Below, one piece after another: positions 32,786 through 44,700 of a stretch of 51,360 bases of DNA. The notes under the pieces are model-generated. The model saw only the letters and a program-made list of their open reading frames with translations. It was not told the DNA's origin and did no database searches. Within the stretch, counting starts at the first letter, position 1; every line of letters starts with the position of its first letter. A program made the translations under genes and the position numbers. The stretch is from NCBI GenBank assembly GCA_002794775.1, contig NBAY01000147.1:1-51360 (forward strand), read 5' to 3'. Source of the stretch: Porodaedalea pini. Taxonomy: Eukaryota > Basidiomycota > Agaricomycetes > Hymenochaetales > Hymenochaetaceae.

Positions 32786-33124
32786 GGTAAATTGAGAAGA
32801 AAAAGTTGAATTAATTCTATTTATGCTTGAGACAAAGACATGCATTTGAAAAGGCCTTTGTAGTACATCTATAGTATATCTGTACTCAAAAGTTTCAGAA
32901 AGAAGGTGGATATGGCACTTGGTATCCACCAGACCTGCTCCTGAGTCCTGAGAAAACCTGTTCACATGGTATGGAAGACCCCCTGTGTAGGCAAGTAGTC
33001 ATGTCACAGTGCTATGCAAAGCTCAAGCACATCTTCCGGTCTCACTAGAGCTGTTCTACTTCTTTGTCAACCAACTTGAGGCTAGTAATGATGTCAAACT
33101 AACTCCCACAAATATTTCTTCTGG
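32786..33124. other. Element-internal unique sequence right of the palindrome
   Basis: About 340 bp between the palindrome and the GGTCC-rich right end of the host element. No coding sequence is recognised. It corresponds in position to the non-repetitive core (33725-34035) of the smaller relative, though I could not align the two by eye. Confidence 0.5.
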
Positions 33125-33538
33125 TCCAGGTCCGGTCCAGGGTCCAGCTTGGTCCAGAAAAATGGCAGGAGAGCTGGACCCTGGACTGGACCACATCTGG
33201 ACCTTAAGTGGTCCGGTCCGCGGTCTGGTCCTGGGTCCAGTGGTCCATGGAATGGACAATGGCAACTATACTAGTTGATCTGTGGCTAGCCTAACTTGTA
33301 CTGTTGTCTTCCTGAACTCATCAGTTCATAAGGTGTAGGATGCTGAACAATGTGCTATTTCTAATGAGCACTCACTGCTAGGTAAGATTCACACCATAGA
33401 AGTCCAACTAAAGTTCAACTAAACCAATTCACTCTGTAGACAATGATATGAATCTATTGAGGTCAGCATCACCCGTGCTGCAACCTTTTCACACTGTAAG
33501 CTGTGTATGTTGCTTCTTATAAACTGGTCTGAATAAAT

Positions 33539-34240
33539 GTCAGAACTATAGTTGCCAATGTCCGGTCCAGGTCTGGTCCAGGCGAAATTTCCCTGGACCT
33601 GGAACCGGACCGATGTAGATTTTGCCACTGAGCTTGGACCTTGGACCAAACCTCACTTGGACCGCTTTTGGACCGGACTGTGGTCTGGTCCAAGGTTTGA
33701 ACCGGGTCCAGACCTCTGGACCTAATAAAAAGCAAAGAAAGTCCAAATAAAATGAAAGGATAATAAAAAAGGCAGCAGTATGTATTACAGCTAGTTATAA
33801 GTGTCTTGTAGCAATTATATGAGCCAACAGAGACTATTTAAGGAGATTTACAAGCCTTCATCCTATTGAAGTAAATTTGGCCATCATCAGTAACAACTGG
33901 ATCATGCTGAAACTAGGTTCTCACCTAGCATTTCCAGCTCAATTGACATTTCCTGTAAAATTTTAAGCAACCAATGATTTCTGGCAAGAAAAGAAAAGTT
34001 AATCAAAGATAATTACATTTTAAGACTGCTGTATTTTAACATATCGGTCCAGTGGTCCGGTTCGGGGTCCGAACCGGTCCAGGACGGTCCAGCTGAACTG
34101 CTAAAGAGCTGGACCGTGAACCGAACCGATCATGGACCTGTTTGGACCGGACCGCGGTCCGGTTCGAATGCGGTCCGGTTCAGGTTCGGTCCAGCGGTCC
34201 AGCGGTCCAAGGACCGGACAACGGCAACTATAGTCAGAAC
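33539..34240. mobile_element. hAT-like MITE, GGTCC family, 686 bp
   Basis: Element 33547-34232. The left end TATAGTTGCCAATGTCCGGTCC and the reverse complement of the right end TATAGTTGCCGTTGTCCGGTCC agree at 20 of 22 positions. Perfect 8-bp target duplication GTCAGAAC at 33539-33546 and 34233-34240. Both subterminal regions are made of GGTCC/GGACC words able to fold on each other; the centre (33725-34035) is AT-rich and has no ORF. A non-autonomous member of the same family as the 15.3-kb element. Confidence 0.85.
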
Positions 34241-34455
34241 TATATCCATCGAGCACTGCAAACTTCCGTCCGAATGACTCGAGCAAACGCACCATGAGAT
34301 ACTTGTGTTGTACTTCTTCAATGTCATGGTGAGACACGTTAGCTTGTTCGACTGACTCGCCAGTTTGTTTTTATCCTCTGTGATCAGTTCCGAGGAAAGA
34401 GCTAGAGTCTTTATAATCCTCAGATGGTGTCACCTTTCAAACATACCCGCAAAAA

Positions 34456-35899
34456 ATGTCTGATCATCCCGAAGCTCTTAGGTCCGCTATCGTCAACAGC
34501 AAACCGCTCTACTGTGCTGGAACGCTGCCCGTCCAAGCTGAGGACCTCATTCTTTTCTATGGAAGAGAGGACATAGGAAGGTCAGCTCTCTACGTCAAAA
34601 TTCTTCTTATCTACTGGCCTACTCATTTCTTGCATTTATCTGGGCACCAGGCTAATTGACTTCAGCAACGCGAGCGAGGATGTCGTGAAGCAACTCTCGG
34701 ATACCTGTGATAAGGCGACATTTGGTCACAACAAGGAAGACATCTTGGATGAGGCATACCGCAAAGCCGGCAAGCTCGACAATGTGCATTTTGGCACAAA
34801 GGTAGACGTCGGGTGTTCAGGATTCATGAACACTGTTCACTTCGATCTGCTTGAAGGGTCTGAAAGTAGTAGACCCGTCAAGGCTGAACTATACAAGTTG
34901 AATGTATACGGTGCGTTGAACATTCTGCCCACTCAGCGCATACTCATATTCCACGATCTGAAGGCAAGGTCGCATTCTTCAAAGCTCACAAAGACACACC
35001 GAGGAGTACAATGCTATTTGGATCTCTCGTCATTATTCTGCCATTTTTTCAGCAGTCCACAAAAGCGGTGCCTTGACTCTTCATCACAATAGCAAAGAAT
35101 GGACGTTCAACTCTGCAAAGGCGCTCGCAGAAGTTAGCAAGTAAACACTGCCACACGTTGCATTCTTCAGCGACGTCGAGCATGAGGCCACACGTGTGAA
35201 ATCGGGTTAGCGAGCGACCATCACGTACAACCTGCATTACGATGACAAGGCACCTGGCATTCTACGACTGTCCAAGACACTTAGCAGATGAGTCCATCGT
35301 CAGGACTGTCTTGCGAGGACTCCTTGAAGACAGTAGCTTTCTCCCAGATGGCAGTTGACTAGGTTTTGGCCTTCGGCACGAGAACCCTCAAGCTTAGACG
35401 AGAGGGATTGGATACGTTGAGTTACATAGCACGCAGCCTGAAAGGCAGCGGTGCGCTTCTCATGAAGGCTTGCAAAGATCTTGGCCTTTCTGCTCAGCTT
35501 CTGCTTTGTGACTAGGAGCATCGGGACTATGCCTTCGGGATGGTGTATCACGAAGTGCTTATCAATAATGAAGTTACCAACATCGACATGGGTTTAGACG
35601 GGACCCAGTTATGGCATTATCTAGAAGAGAATGATGGCAGCAAGCTGGTCAACGTTGATCGCCGCTCGGTACGGCCTAAATGGGTGGACGAGGAATTCGA
35701 TGACAGTACTACCCAAATTGTCAAGTATGAGGGGGCGAAAACTAATTTCACCGTGCACCGGGTGACAGAGAAGACAGATTTCAACATGAAGAAGGAGGCT
35801 TATATAACAATGGGGAATGAGGCTGAACTCGTCCATGCATATGGCCGCTTTTGCCTTAATAGTGACGGTCGGTCCTGCAGCCAGTCGCGGGATGGCTGA
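34456..35899 (+). pseudogene. 2OG-Fe(II) dioxygenase-like gene relic
   Basis: Starts MSDHPEALRSAIVNSKPLYC ... LILFYGREDIGR. Intron 34581-34650 (GTCAGC...CAG) joins in phase to LIDFSNASEDVVKQLSDTCD. A second intron (about 34912-34965, GTGCGT...AAG) joins to KVAFFKAHKDTPRSTMLFGS, which contains the H-x-D iron-binding pair. A later segment, VAFFSDVEHEATRVKSG, holds the distal histidine. The 3' end (LWHYLEEN, KKEAYITMGNEAELVHAYG) fits the long form of this family in Agaricomycetes. Lesions: a frameshift in the T-run near 35045, stops near 35142, 35208 and 35289, and further frame changes before 35540. Non-functional. Confidence 0.75.
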
Positions 35900-36615
35900 C
35901 AAGCTCGAGGCATAGCAGCTCTATATATTTGAGCTTCTCTCATTGAAATATTGATACAAAATGTATATGGGCGAATTTTACATTCCAGTTTGTTTTTGGC
36001 GAGAGGGATGTGACAAAAGGGGAAGCATTGACAAGTGAAAAGACTGAGAAAAGGCATTCTGAGCATTATATCATATCATGTCTCTTGAGAGACGCGCGAC
36101 AGCCGGCTTGGGTGGGATTACTGATTGGCTGAAACGATAGTGGCTGAAGGACCCATAACCGTCTAACGTTCAAGGATAGATTTAAACTGCCGTCTTTTTG
36201 CACCGATAAAATTATAGTACACTGACACTGCACTTAGGATGTGGGATGTCACTTTTCGAGAAGAAAAAACACGGAGAGTCTGGGGCTAGAAAATTCAAAT
36301 TCTGTAAGGTGTCGGAAGGAAGGGTGAAACACTGTAAGCACAGGACTCATTCACCATCTAAGTCGGTCGACTAGAGAACAACCGTCAGCTAATAATTCGG
36401 TTTCCATCGTTAACATTCTGTCTTCAATTAATTACAATATTGCTTTAATATCAAACGTTAGCAATCTACTTTATATACGAAGTCCCGCGCCTAGAGCCCA
36501 ACAAAAACATACGCACATCGGGGAAAGCTCACGAACGAAGATAGTATGTACAAATTAGAAACACAAAAAAAAAGAGAAAAAAAAAAGCCGCGCCCGGAAC
36601 GAAGAGGTCAAGACT
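35900..36615. other. Gene-free spacer
   Basis: AT-rich intergenic DNA between the dioxygenase relic and the 3' end of the regulator gene. Nothing further recognised. Confidence 0.5.
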
Positions 36616-39600
36616 TTACGAGTTCATCAACCCCGACGCCTCCGTCCGCTCCAGCACGTCCAGGAACCGCGTCCACTCGCCCTGCCCAAAGCCCACCGAC
36701 GCGCCCCACATCGACACGTTGTCTGCGCCTTGGGCGGGGAACGCACCGCCCGCGGATGCGGGGAGCGGGAACGTCGGCGTCGGCCTCAGCGCGGGCGTCC
36801 CTGCCGAGGCATTCTGCGCGGCATAAGCGGAATAGTCCACCGTACTTCCGGGAGGTTTGTTATTGTTGCTGGGAGACAATATGTCCGAGAGTTGCGGTTG
36901 CGACGCGGTGCGTGTGTAGGGCGGCGCGGGCGTCTGTCCGTTGTGCGTGTGAGAGCGCTGGATGGAGGGTGGGGCCATCTGTTGCATGGGTGCCGGCGCG
37001 CCGCCCGGAGAGGACGCGTTGGAGGCGCCGGCATTCATGCGCATCGCTGTCGGCGAAATTGCTCCGCCACTGCTGCGCGGCGAGTCTGTGTGTTGCAATC
37101 GAGTACCATGGCTCGCGAACGAATCGTGGTAGGGAAACGCGAGGCTCTTGACGAGCGCGATTACGTTCTCCTTCGTGCGACCCGCGTCACCCGTGTCCAT
37201 ATCCGCATCAGAATCATACAGCGGGCGCAACGCGCGGAGCATATCACTCGCCTTGTCCGCAATGGCGACACCGCGCGACATGCTGAGCAGATCAAGCACA
37301 CGGCGGATGTTCGCACGGAACAAGCTCGCGCCGGGCTGCTGCGGGTCTGCAACGAGCTGGAGCGAGAAGAACATCGCCGCCGAGAAGCAGTGGAACGGGC
37401 CCCAGTGAACGTGTGCGGGAACCGCGAGCGACGCATTCCCGAGCACGTCTGGTCGGGCCTGCGCAACGAGCTGGATGAGCTTGTCCGCTGCGCTCGCGGC
37501 GGTGTCGAGCGATTGTGCCATGCGCGCGTGGTGCTCGTGGCTCGAGTTCTTTCCTGACCCTGACGAAGAAGCGCGCTCCGTAGAAGCACTAGTCGGGTGA
37601 TCATGTGCGGCGGCGGCGTACGGCCGGTGCAGTGTGAAGCGTATATGATAATAGCTCGTGCGAATACTAGAAAAAAAAAAGGATAAGATGAGAAGGGACG
37701 GAAGAAATTCATAACGCTTCGCAAACGCACATCACGCTGAGAACCCCAAGTCGCATGTCCGCAGGGTCTGGACTGGCGAGGGACCGTGCGAGCCGGTATT
37801 CGTCCACTGATAATGATCAGAATATCATTAGCGGCTTCAATCACTCATCAGAGCAAATAGACATACAATCAAGCTCCCTCGGAAGATCGTCCATCCACGC
37901 AACAAGATCCCTATCTCGCTCGAGCACACGCGAATAGGGTACGGGCCTTATTGACACCGCATCGTCGACAACGTCCCCCAGAATATCCGCAAGCTTAAAC
38001 ATGTAGATATTCGGGAGGAATAGCCGCCCGGTCTTGTCAATGGTGGGATCGACGTGGGATGGCATACGGGCGTCGAAGTGGTGTGTAGCAACGGAGAGAG
38101 GTCGACCGAATAGGAAGCATTGCCATCTAGATTGATCGGTTCAATTGTATCAGATCGAATATGCAAATGGTAGAAATGAGGATCCATGCTGACCGCTCGA
38201 GCAGAACAATGTGCCACCACGCCCAGCGGCGGCGCTCCGCTACTTCGCGAGACATGCGCCACTTATCGGGATCGCGGTGAAGACCCATGGCCGTCCCGAT
38301 GCTGACGAGTTCACCCCGGATCGCCCAGATTTCCTCGCTCTCGTTCTTGGAAAGTGTCAGATAGTGTGTGCGGATGAGCAGCAGCTCGACTAGTTCGAGC
38401 GAGAGAGCGCGACTCTCTGCTCGGTATCTTGCAAGGGCTTCGCACGCCACCATGTAGAATCGCTCTCCGATGTCCTGCAAATAAGTCAGACACATATACC
38501 ATAAATCCGCAGAGGGGTGATCTACGTACCTCACGCGACCCTTGCGGAAGTGCAGATAACAGTGCGTGCTGTTCGGGTAAATACCGTACTGCGACAGCCA
38601 TCACGACTGCAAGTGTCGCAAGGACAAGGCGGTCCGCAGACGCGCACTCCTTGAAGCGGACCCAAGATGCAGTGAACGTCGCCGGGTAGACATGTCGGTA
38701 CATCCAGTTACAGAAATTCAGGTAGTAATCGACGAGCCCATCGATGACGTGAATCGCAGGCAGCTGAGCGAGAAGGTCGTCATCAAAACCGCGAGAAATG
38801 TCCGTCGGCGCATCGTCCATATCCGTGTCCGCATTGGAACCAGAAGCAGATGCGCGCTCAGCATCATCACTTCCATCACGAGCGTCATTAGCCGCCTTGA
38901 GCGAATACAGAAGCGTCGCGGTGGAGGTCGGGCCAGCGTAAAAACCGCCCTTGCCCCTCTCGGCGAGCATACCAGGTACGACCATTGCATCCGCGTCGGC
39001 TTCCTGCTTGTAAGTCCCGTTCGTGCCTTCTCGTTTTGACAACGCCCTACGGTCCTTTGCGGACGATGTGCTCGAGTCTGCTGAGCGCGAGCTTGGACCA
39101 CGGATGATGTACGCCTCGAGAGTTGCGAGCGACTGACGCATGCGCGCGATCTCGTTATGCGGATCGATCCCGTTACGGCTAAGAATCAAATATCAAAGTT
39201 TGTTGAGTTGATACTAAGTCCATTGTTGAAAATCAAAAAAAAAAGAAAGGAAGAAAGAAAGGGGCGGCCCAGGCTCACCGGTGACTGTTTTCGTCTTTAC
39301 CGTCCGTGTAGCACTGAGAAGCGGTACCTTGAGATGAACAATCTTATCAGTAAAGCCTATGTATCAGGCTCCCAAGTATACGAAGGCACGGACCTCTAAG
39401 CACGCACGACGAGCAAGGCCGAGCTCTGCCAAGTGAAAGATTGGGTTGATAAGACTAGTGGTGAGAGTACAAAGCGAACAGACTTACTTGTCGCATTTTA
39501 GCTTGCTGGTACGGCATGGCGAGCAGTTGATAGCTTTACGCGCTCTTTTTGCAGGCGGGCGAGACGCGCCTCCAGTTGACGGACTGTCTGTCTCGACTTC

Positions 39601-39672
39601 ATCTCCGCGTTCTGGAGACTTAGTTTTATCGCCGCTGTGAGCTGGTTGAGCAGGGGTTGGAGAGGGAGTCAT
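36616..39672 (-). CDS. Zn2Cys6 transcription factor with fungal MHR domain
   Basis: Eight exons join with correct phase throughout: 39672-39488, 39425-39394, 39327-39279, 39178-38530, 38474-38194, 38126-37867, 37806-37731, 37666-36616 (2583 nt, 860 residues). A basic patch (KRARK) precedes the binuclear cluster, Cys 50, 53, 60, 66, 69 and 78 (C-x2-C-x6-C-x5-C-x2-C-x8-C), split by two introns. A short coiled segment follows (NEIARMRQSLATLEAYI). The middle-homology region contains DPDKWRMSREVAERRRWAWW and ERWQCFLFGRPLSVATHHFD. The C-terminal third is Pro/Ser/Gln-rich, likely an activation region. It should be a nuclear DNA-binding regulator. It is divergent from the ABCG transporter gene, which is a plausible target. 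No lesions seen. Confidence 0.88.
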
Positions 39673-40784
39673 TGAAGACGGAGAGACGCGAGCCGAGGAC
39701 TGAAGTACCCGCTGGGGATACTACCTGATAGCACTCCGGGTGCGCGTCTGGCAGTATTTTAAGCAAAGGATGGGAAGCGGGAGCAGACGGAATGAACGAT
39801 AGCCACGGAGGCCGTGGGGGCATTCAGCGGCGTCGAGGCGATATAAAAGCCTAAAGGACGTGTCCGAGGTAGATAGTAGTATGAGGCTAAGCTGGCAATC
39901 TGGCTGCTTCGATTAAGCGAGTCGCCCATTGCGTCTGTGCTCCGTGCTTCGTGTCTTCGTTCATGAGCCGGACCGTGGCCATCTAGATGTGTTGATACTG
40001 AGTTTGGCTTGTCCACGCCATTAATATTATTGAAGAATGTCCGAGGTATCCGGTTGTTGCGTGCGGCGGTGCAGAAGGAAGACTGACGTTAGACTGTGAG
40101 TACATGATGAACCTTTCCGTAGCCAGTAGGACAACCACTATCTATTTCTCCCACGCTATTTCCTGTCCAAATCCAGCCATCTGTGACGATCTCTTCCATC
40201 GTCGAAGTCTCCAAGTCTTTCTTCATTTGCTTCCACGTCACCTCAAGGATTGGCATCTATACTATAGTCTCATCTTGGCTCTCAACAACAAAAAATTCAC
40301 AAAGCTTTGAAAGCATTGAGGAGGACATCTTTATGTGCCAGCTCTCCACCAGTGACACTCTGACCGTGCGTCGGTGCTCAAAACGCTCAACCTGCCTCTC
40401 AGTCTTGTATGCGCTGGTGATCGAATATGCAACATCTCATATGCTGCACAAGGATTTGCTAAGAAATCATGCTTCCTAAGACAGAAATGGATAAACGCTG
40501 ATCGGCCTCTATCGCACATCCTCCAAACGCGGAACAAAAACTAATCTCTCCGGGACCTCAGAGGCTAGAGCTCGCGGTACTACGTTATGCACAGACGCGC
40601 TGGCCTCTACGTGTGTCGTCCGCAGCCGCTGAGCAATACAGCACGGCTTGATGTGTGGCTGGCCCCTTATCGCGATGTCAATTCAGGCCCGTTTACTGCG
40701 AGTACTTATGGATGGAGCTAGCGCAGTGGCAGTTCGCCCACTATTCAAACGCAAACGCCATCGTGCTGCACCATCACTCCAACG
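39673..40784. promoter_or_regulatory. Shared divergent intergenic region
   Basis: About 1.1 kb between the starts of the Zn2Cys6 regulator (-) and the ABCG transporter (+). It must hold the promoters of both. I do not see a confident TATA box or a CGG-triplet pair that I would name as the regulator's site. No intact ORF of its own. Confidence 0.5.
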
Positions 40785-43700
40785 ATGAGCTTGCCAACTT
40801 TTGTCTCCCTCCAACCGACGGACATCGAAGTGAGTACCGAGATTCCAGGCCATTCGTCGAACGTGCTTGGCTAACAAGAGTGTTTTCTAGGCACAGAAGC
40901 CAAGAGAACATCTCGTGCTCGAATGGGAGAATATCCGCTTCTCGATCAAGGAAAAGACGATACTGTCCGATGTGTCGGGCAGAGTAGAGTCTGGGGAGAT
41001 GCTCGCAGGTTACTAGAGTTTTCATTATCACCATGATTAATCGAAACTTACAGTGTGTCTAGTCATGGGTCCCTCTGGTGCCGGAAAGTCCACTGTTCTG
41101 GATGTAATTTCAAAGCGTACGCCCGCATCTGGAGGAAAGGTTAGCACGATCGCAGTCGTCCTCTCGTCTTTCAAGAGAATGAACACATCGTACAGGTGTC
41201 CGTGAATGGTGATGATCACGTCGAGATGACAAGTCTTGCATCGTATGTCGAGCAGAGCGACGCCTTGCTTGGCGTCCTCACAGTCCAAGAAACTATCCGC
41301 TTCTCCGCCCGTTTAAGGTCGATTTCCATTCCCTTCTCTAATTTATCCTCCTTCTTCAAACGCGAACCTAACCCTCCTTTTTTCTCGTAGCCTGGACCCT
41401 TCAACGCCGGCGCAGGTCATCCATGAACGTGTCGAGCGCGTCATCACTGAGCTTGGCCTATCGGACGTCCGGCACAACCGCATCGGCAATGCGGTGCAGC
41501 GCGGCATCTCCGGGGGTCAGAAACGGCGCGTCACAATCGGCTCGGCGCTCGTCACGATGCCCAAGATCCTCCTCCTCGACGAGCCGACGAGCGGGCTCGA
41601 CAGTCGGACGAGTCGCGAGGTGCTAGTAGCCAGTACGTACACTCATGGTCCACCACTCCACTTTCATCGTTTCGGAAAACAACCCGAAAAAAAAAAGAAC
41701 TGAATTGGATTGGATTGAAAATTGATAAATGGTGTATAGTTAGGAACATTGCACAGCAGCACGGCATGATTGTGATCGCAAGTATCCATCAGCCGAATTG
41801 GGAAACATTCTCGCTCTTCGACAAGCTTCTCCTTCTCGCGCAGGGGCGCACAGTGTACTTCGGCCCCATTAGTAAACATTATATTTTCTTATCTAAGTAT
41901 CGCTGAACTAAAGCACTTGGACGGTGTCTCTTTGCAGACCGACTAGCGAAGTATCTCGGCGAGGGGCTCGGCCACCCGGTGCCGATTCATGCGAACCCAA
42001 CCGATCATGCTCTCGACCTTGTCAGCACCGACTTCATTTCCGAGCCGAAGCAGCGTGAAGTGCACGCTAGCGAACTCGCTGCTCTGTGGTCCGCCTACGC
42101 AGAAGCGCATCAGTCCGAGCATGCGCCACGTATCACCGTCAAGTATGAAAGACCATTTGCGAGGGAGTTGAATCGAGCAAGGGTACGTAATGGTGCGGTG
42201 CAAGGCACGCGTCGCAGCATCTACCAGACGCTCATTCTCATGGAACGGAATATGCTCAACTACTCGCGCAACTTGCTTGCTTACGGGGTGAGAATCGCCA
42301 TGTACTGTGAGTTATTGTTCTCGTACTTCTCGCTCCTTTCGCTTGCGGCTTGACGCGGAGTGGGGCATATCGAAAATGCTGATTTGACTCGTGTTCGGTA
42401 TGGTTTCTATCCGCATCTCTATGTACTACGTTATCTAGTGGGAATGGGGATACTTCTGGCTACCGTATGGGTCAATCTCTCTCAGACTTCCGCGAAAATC
42501 GTGCGTATGTTTTCTAATTATTTATCCTATCGTGCTAACCAATCCCATTCTTCTCCGTCTCCACCTTTGCCAACCCTTCTTGGCGCGCCTCTGTACCCTT
42601 GACGTGGGCGACAGAACGACCGGCTGAGCGTGCACTTCTTTTCCGTGGCCTTCCTCGGGTTCATGAGCGTCGCAGGCATCCCTGCCTTCCTCGAAGAGCG
42701 CCTCGTCTTCGTGCGCGAGCGGATGAACGGGCTGTACGGCCCCGGCGCGTACGTCCTCGCCAACTCGATCGTCACGCTTCCGTACCTCTTCGTCTGCGTG
42801 CTGCTCTTCGCGGTGCTCTGCTACTGGAGCATCGGCCTCAATCCGGGCGCGGACCACTTCTTTAGGTTCCTTGGCGTGCTGTTCCTTGCGGTGTATACTG
42901 CGGAGTCGCAGGTTCGTTTATCTTAAGTTTTTTCGGAACGTTCAAGGCTGAATAGAGGACCGTTCCTTCATTCTTCTTTGGCTGTAGTCCGCGGTGGTCG
43001 CTGCCATAATTCCGATTTTTGTGGCATCGCTTGCCGTTGCATCTTTCTTGAATGGCTTCTGGATGGTTTATACATATTCTTTTTCTTCGGAGATATGTAC
43101 GCATTTGCTTACCCGTCACGCCTGTCAACAGTGCGTCGGCGGTTATTTCATCAAAGCCGTGAATCTTCCGCGTTTCTGGTACTACTTGGCACACTTCATC
43201 GATTTTCAGGTTCGCTTAGTTTACTATTGTACGCTTGAGGCTCAATCCCGTTCTTTTCGGTTAGACGTACGCATTCGATTTGCTTGTGTTCAACGATCTC
43301 CACGGTATTACGTTGGCGTGCTCGACGCTAAGCGATGGTACCTGCTTTTGCGACTATCCAAGCTCGCTCGTAGCGCAGGGTCAGTGCGCAGTGGCGGGAG
43401 ATGACGTTCTTGAGGTAAGTTTATCCATTATTTCTCAAAATAGAATAACTCTAATGCCTATTTCGACCTTCGCTTGCAACTAACCTTATGGGCGTCTATT
43501 GGGACATCGCGTTGCACCCTATTCCCGATTACCTTTGCGTTTGGCTTTTCCCACCGCGCCCATGGTACATCTCGACGTTCGCTGTCCCGCCTGTTCCGCT
43601 TCCCTCGATAATACTGTGGGTTGCGCTCTTCCGTGACGTTCCGCATGCCGGCACGCACCTTGATCTCGACGGGGTTCGAACCACCGCCTATGGAACCTGG

Positions 43701-44049
43701 AAACGTCCGGCTCGACACCTCGACACCTCCTCCCCTTCGACTGTACTTCTAACGGATGCTTCGTCGCGTTTTCGTCCGGACTGCGCCGCTTCGTATCGCG
43801 CACATTTCGTTCCTGCGTTTGGGTATCGCGGTATCGTTTACAATGCATTCGAACTTAATTTGCTGCGTTGTTCCTCTCGGACATCTTTATTTGTTTATCC
43901 CCCTTTTCGAATATCGGAACGCTCTCGGCTGCGTGCAGGCTTTGGCCATCCGGGGCATCGACTTCAAGCTTTATGCGGGGATCTTGCTGCTCATCGCGCT
44001 AGTATACCGTCTCCTATTGTACATCGTCCTTGTGTTCAAGAAGCGATAG
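40785..44049 (+). CDS. ABCG-family half-size ABC transporter
   Basis: Thirteen exons with matching phases (40785-40829, 40891-41008, 41063-41139, 41196-41317, 41391-41632, 41740-41871, 41938-42306, 42439-42500, 42615-42911, 42988-43065, 43132-43209, 43265-43414, 43939-44049) give 626 residues, normal for an ABCG/White half-transporter. The nucleotide-binding domain is first: Walker A GPSGAGKS (57-64), Q-loop Gln100, signature SGGQK (161-165), Walker B ILLLDE (180-185), D-loop SGLD (188-191), H-loop His218. The membrane domain follows from about residue 330 ([20 protein letters not shown], then the [19 protein letters not shown] region) and ends [12 protein letters not shown]. Expected role: ATP-driven export of lipids or xenobiotics after dimerisation; substrate unknown. 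Start chosen because [15 protein letters not shown] splices in phase into the conserved domain. Confidence 0.9.
43415..43938 (+). other. Unusually long (524 bp) intron of the ABCG gene
   Basis: GTAAGT donor, GTGCAG acceptor. Its flanking exons join in phase ([15 protein letters not shown]). The gene's other introns are 52-132 bp. I see no gene or transposon ends inside it. Confidence 0.7.
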
Positions 44050-44700
44050 CGGTAGCCGTGCAGTACGGCTCTCCGCTTCCCTCCTACCCTAGTAGAAGAA
44101 TTGTTTCCGGGTCATAGACCATCTCTGGATGCATTTTTTTTGTAACGTGTAAAAATTGAATATGTATTCAATCTCGTTCAAGTTCTCGAGGGATTTCCGT
44201 GATGGCGGATTCCGGTTATTGTGGCTGGAAATTTATATTTAACTCCCATGTCTATTTATACTGATTGCTGTCGATTTTTCTGAATGTGGTTAATATTGGG
44301 GACCTTTTGGATTTATACCACAGATTCTCGTAATGCATACACTCGATTCCCACTCCAAGCCAATGCACTACAGCGGTTATGCAGCATGACACAACTTTTT
44401 TTGCCGAGGTGACCACTATTCTCCAACAGAGTCATATGCATATGTACTGCACTTGTCATCCTCCGGAGAATGTGAGTCCAACTTGAATGTAAAGACTGCT
44501 TCGCAGCCAGAGTAGCCCAAAGGGGAAGTGCCACGTGCAGGCCACGTGCGAACCGCGCACGACTGTCCGCGAGAGCTGCGGACGCTGCCTGTAGTCCACT
44601 ATCAGCCAGTCCTGACGAACTGCTTTGTCGTGCATCATCGATGGGAACAGCCATTTGTAACCGCTAGGCTCTGTTTCTTGCTTTCGTCCGTCATCTAGAT
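44050..44700. other. Intergenic spacer
   Basis: 3' flank of the ABCG gene and promoter region of the secreted-protein gene. No coding sequence or RNA gene recognised. Confidence 0.5.

Larger units (their letters stand above)
17960..33278. mobile_element. hAT-like non-autonomous element, 15.3 kb with cargo
   Basis: The terminal inverted repeat TATAGTTGCC is at 17968-17977 and its exact reverse complement GGCAACTATA at 33261-33270. Perfect 8-bp direct repeats CTAGTTGA lie immediately outside (17960-17967 and 33271-33278). An 8-bp target duplication is characteristic of the hAT superfamily. Next to both ends is GGTCC/GGACC-rich sequence (17978-18070; 33125-33260), as in the smaller relative at 33547-34232. 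The 14.7-kb palindrome lies between. Sequence homologous to block A runs up to the left end and resumes beyond the right end, so the element interrupts a pre-existing duplication. No transposase is seen. Confidence 0.8.

Noticed and set aside
38718..39101. Open frames antisense or shifted within the regulator gene
   Set aside because: They are shadow frames; the eight-exon model joins in phase and carries all conserved motifs.
43650..43700. GGTTCGAACC tRNA T-loop-like motif
   Set aside because: No A-box, acceptor stem or anticodon arm can be built around it on either strand; the motif is simply palindromic and lies in an ABCG intron.
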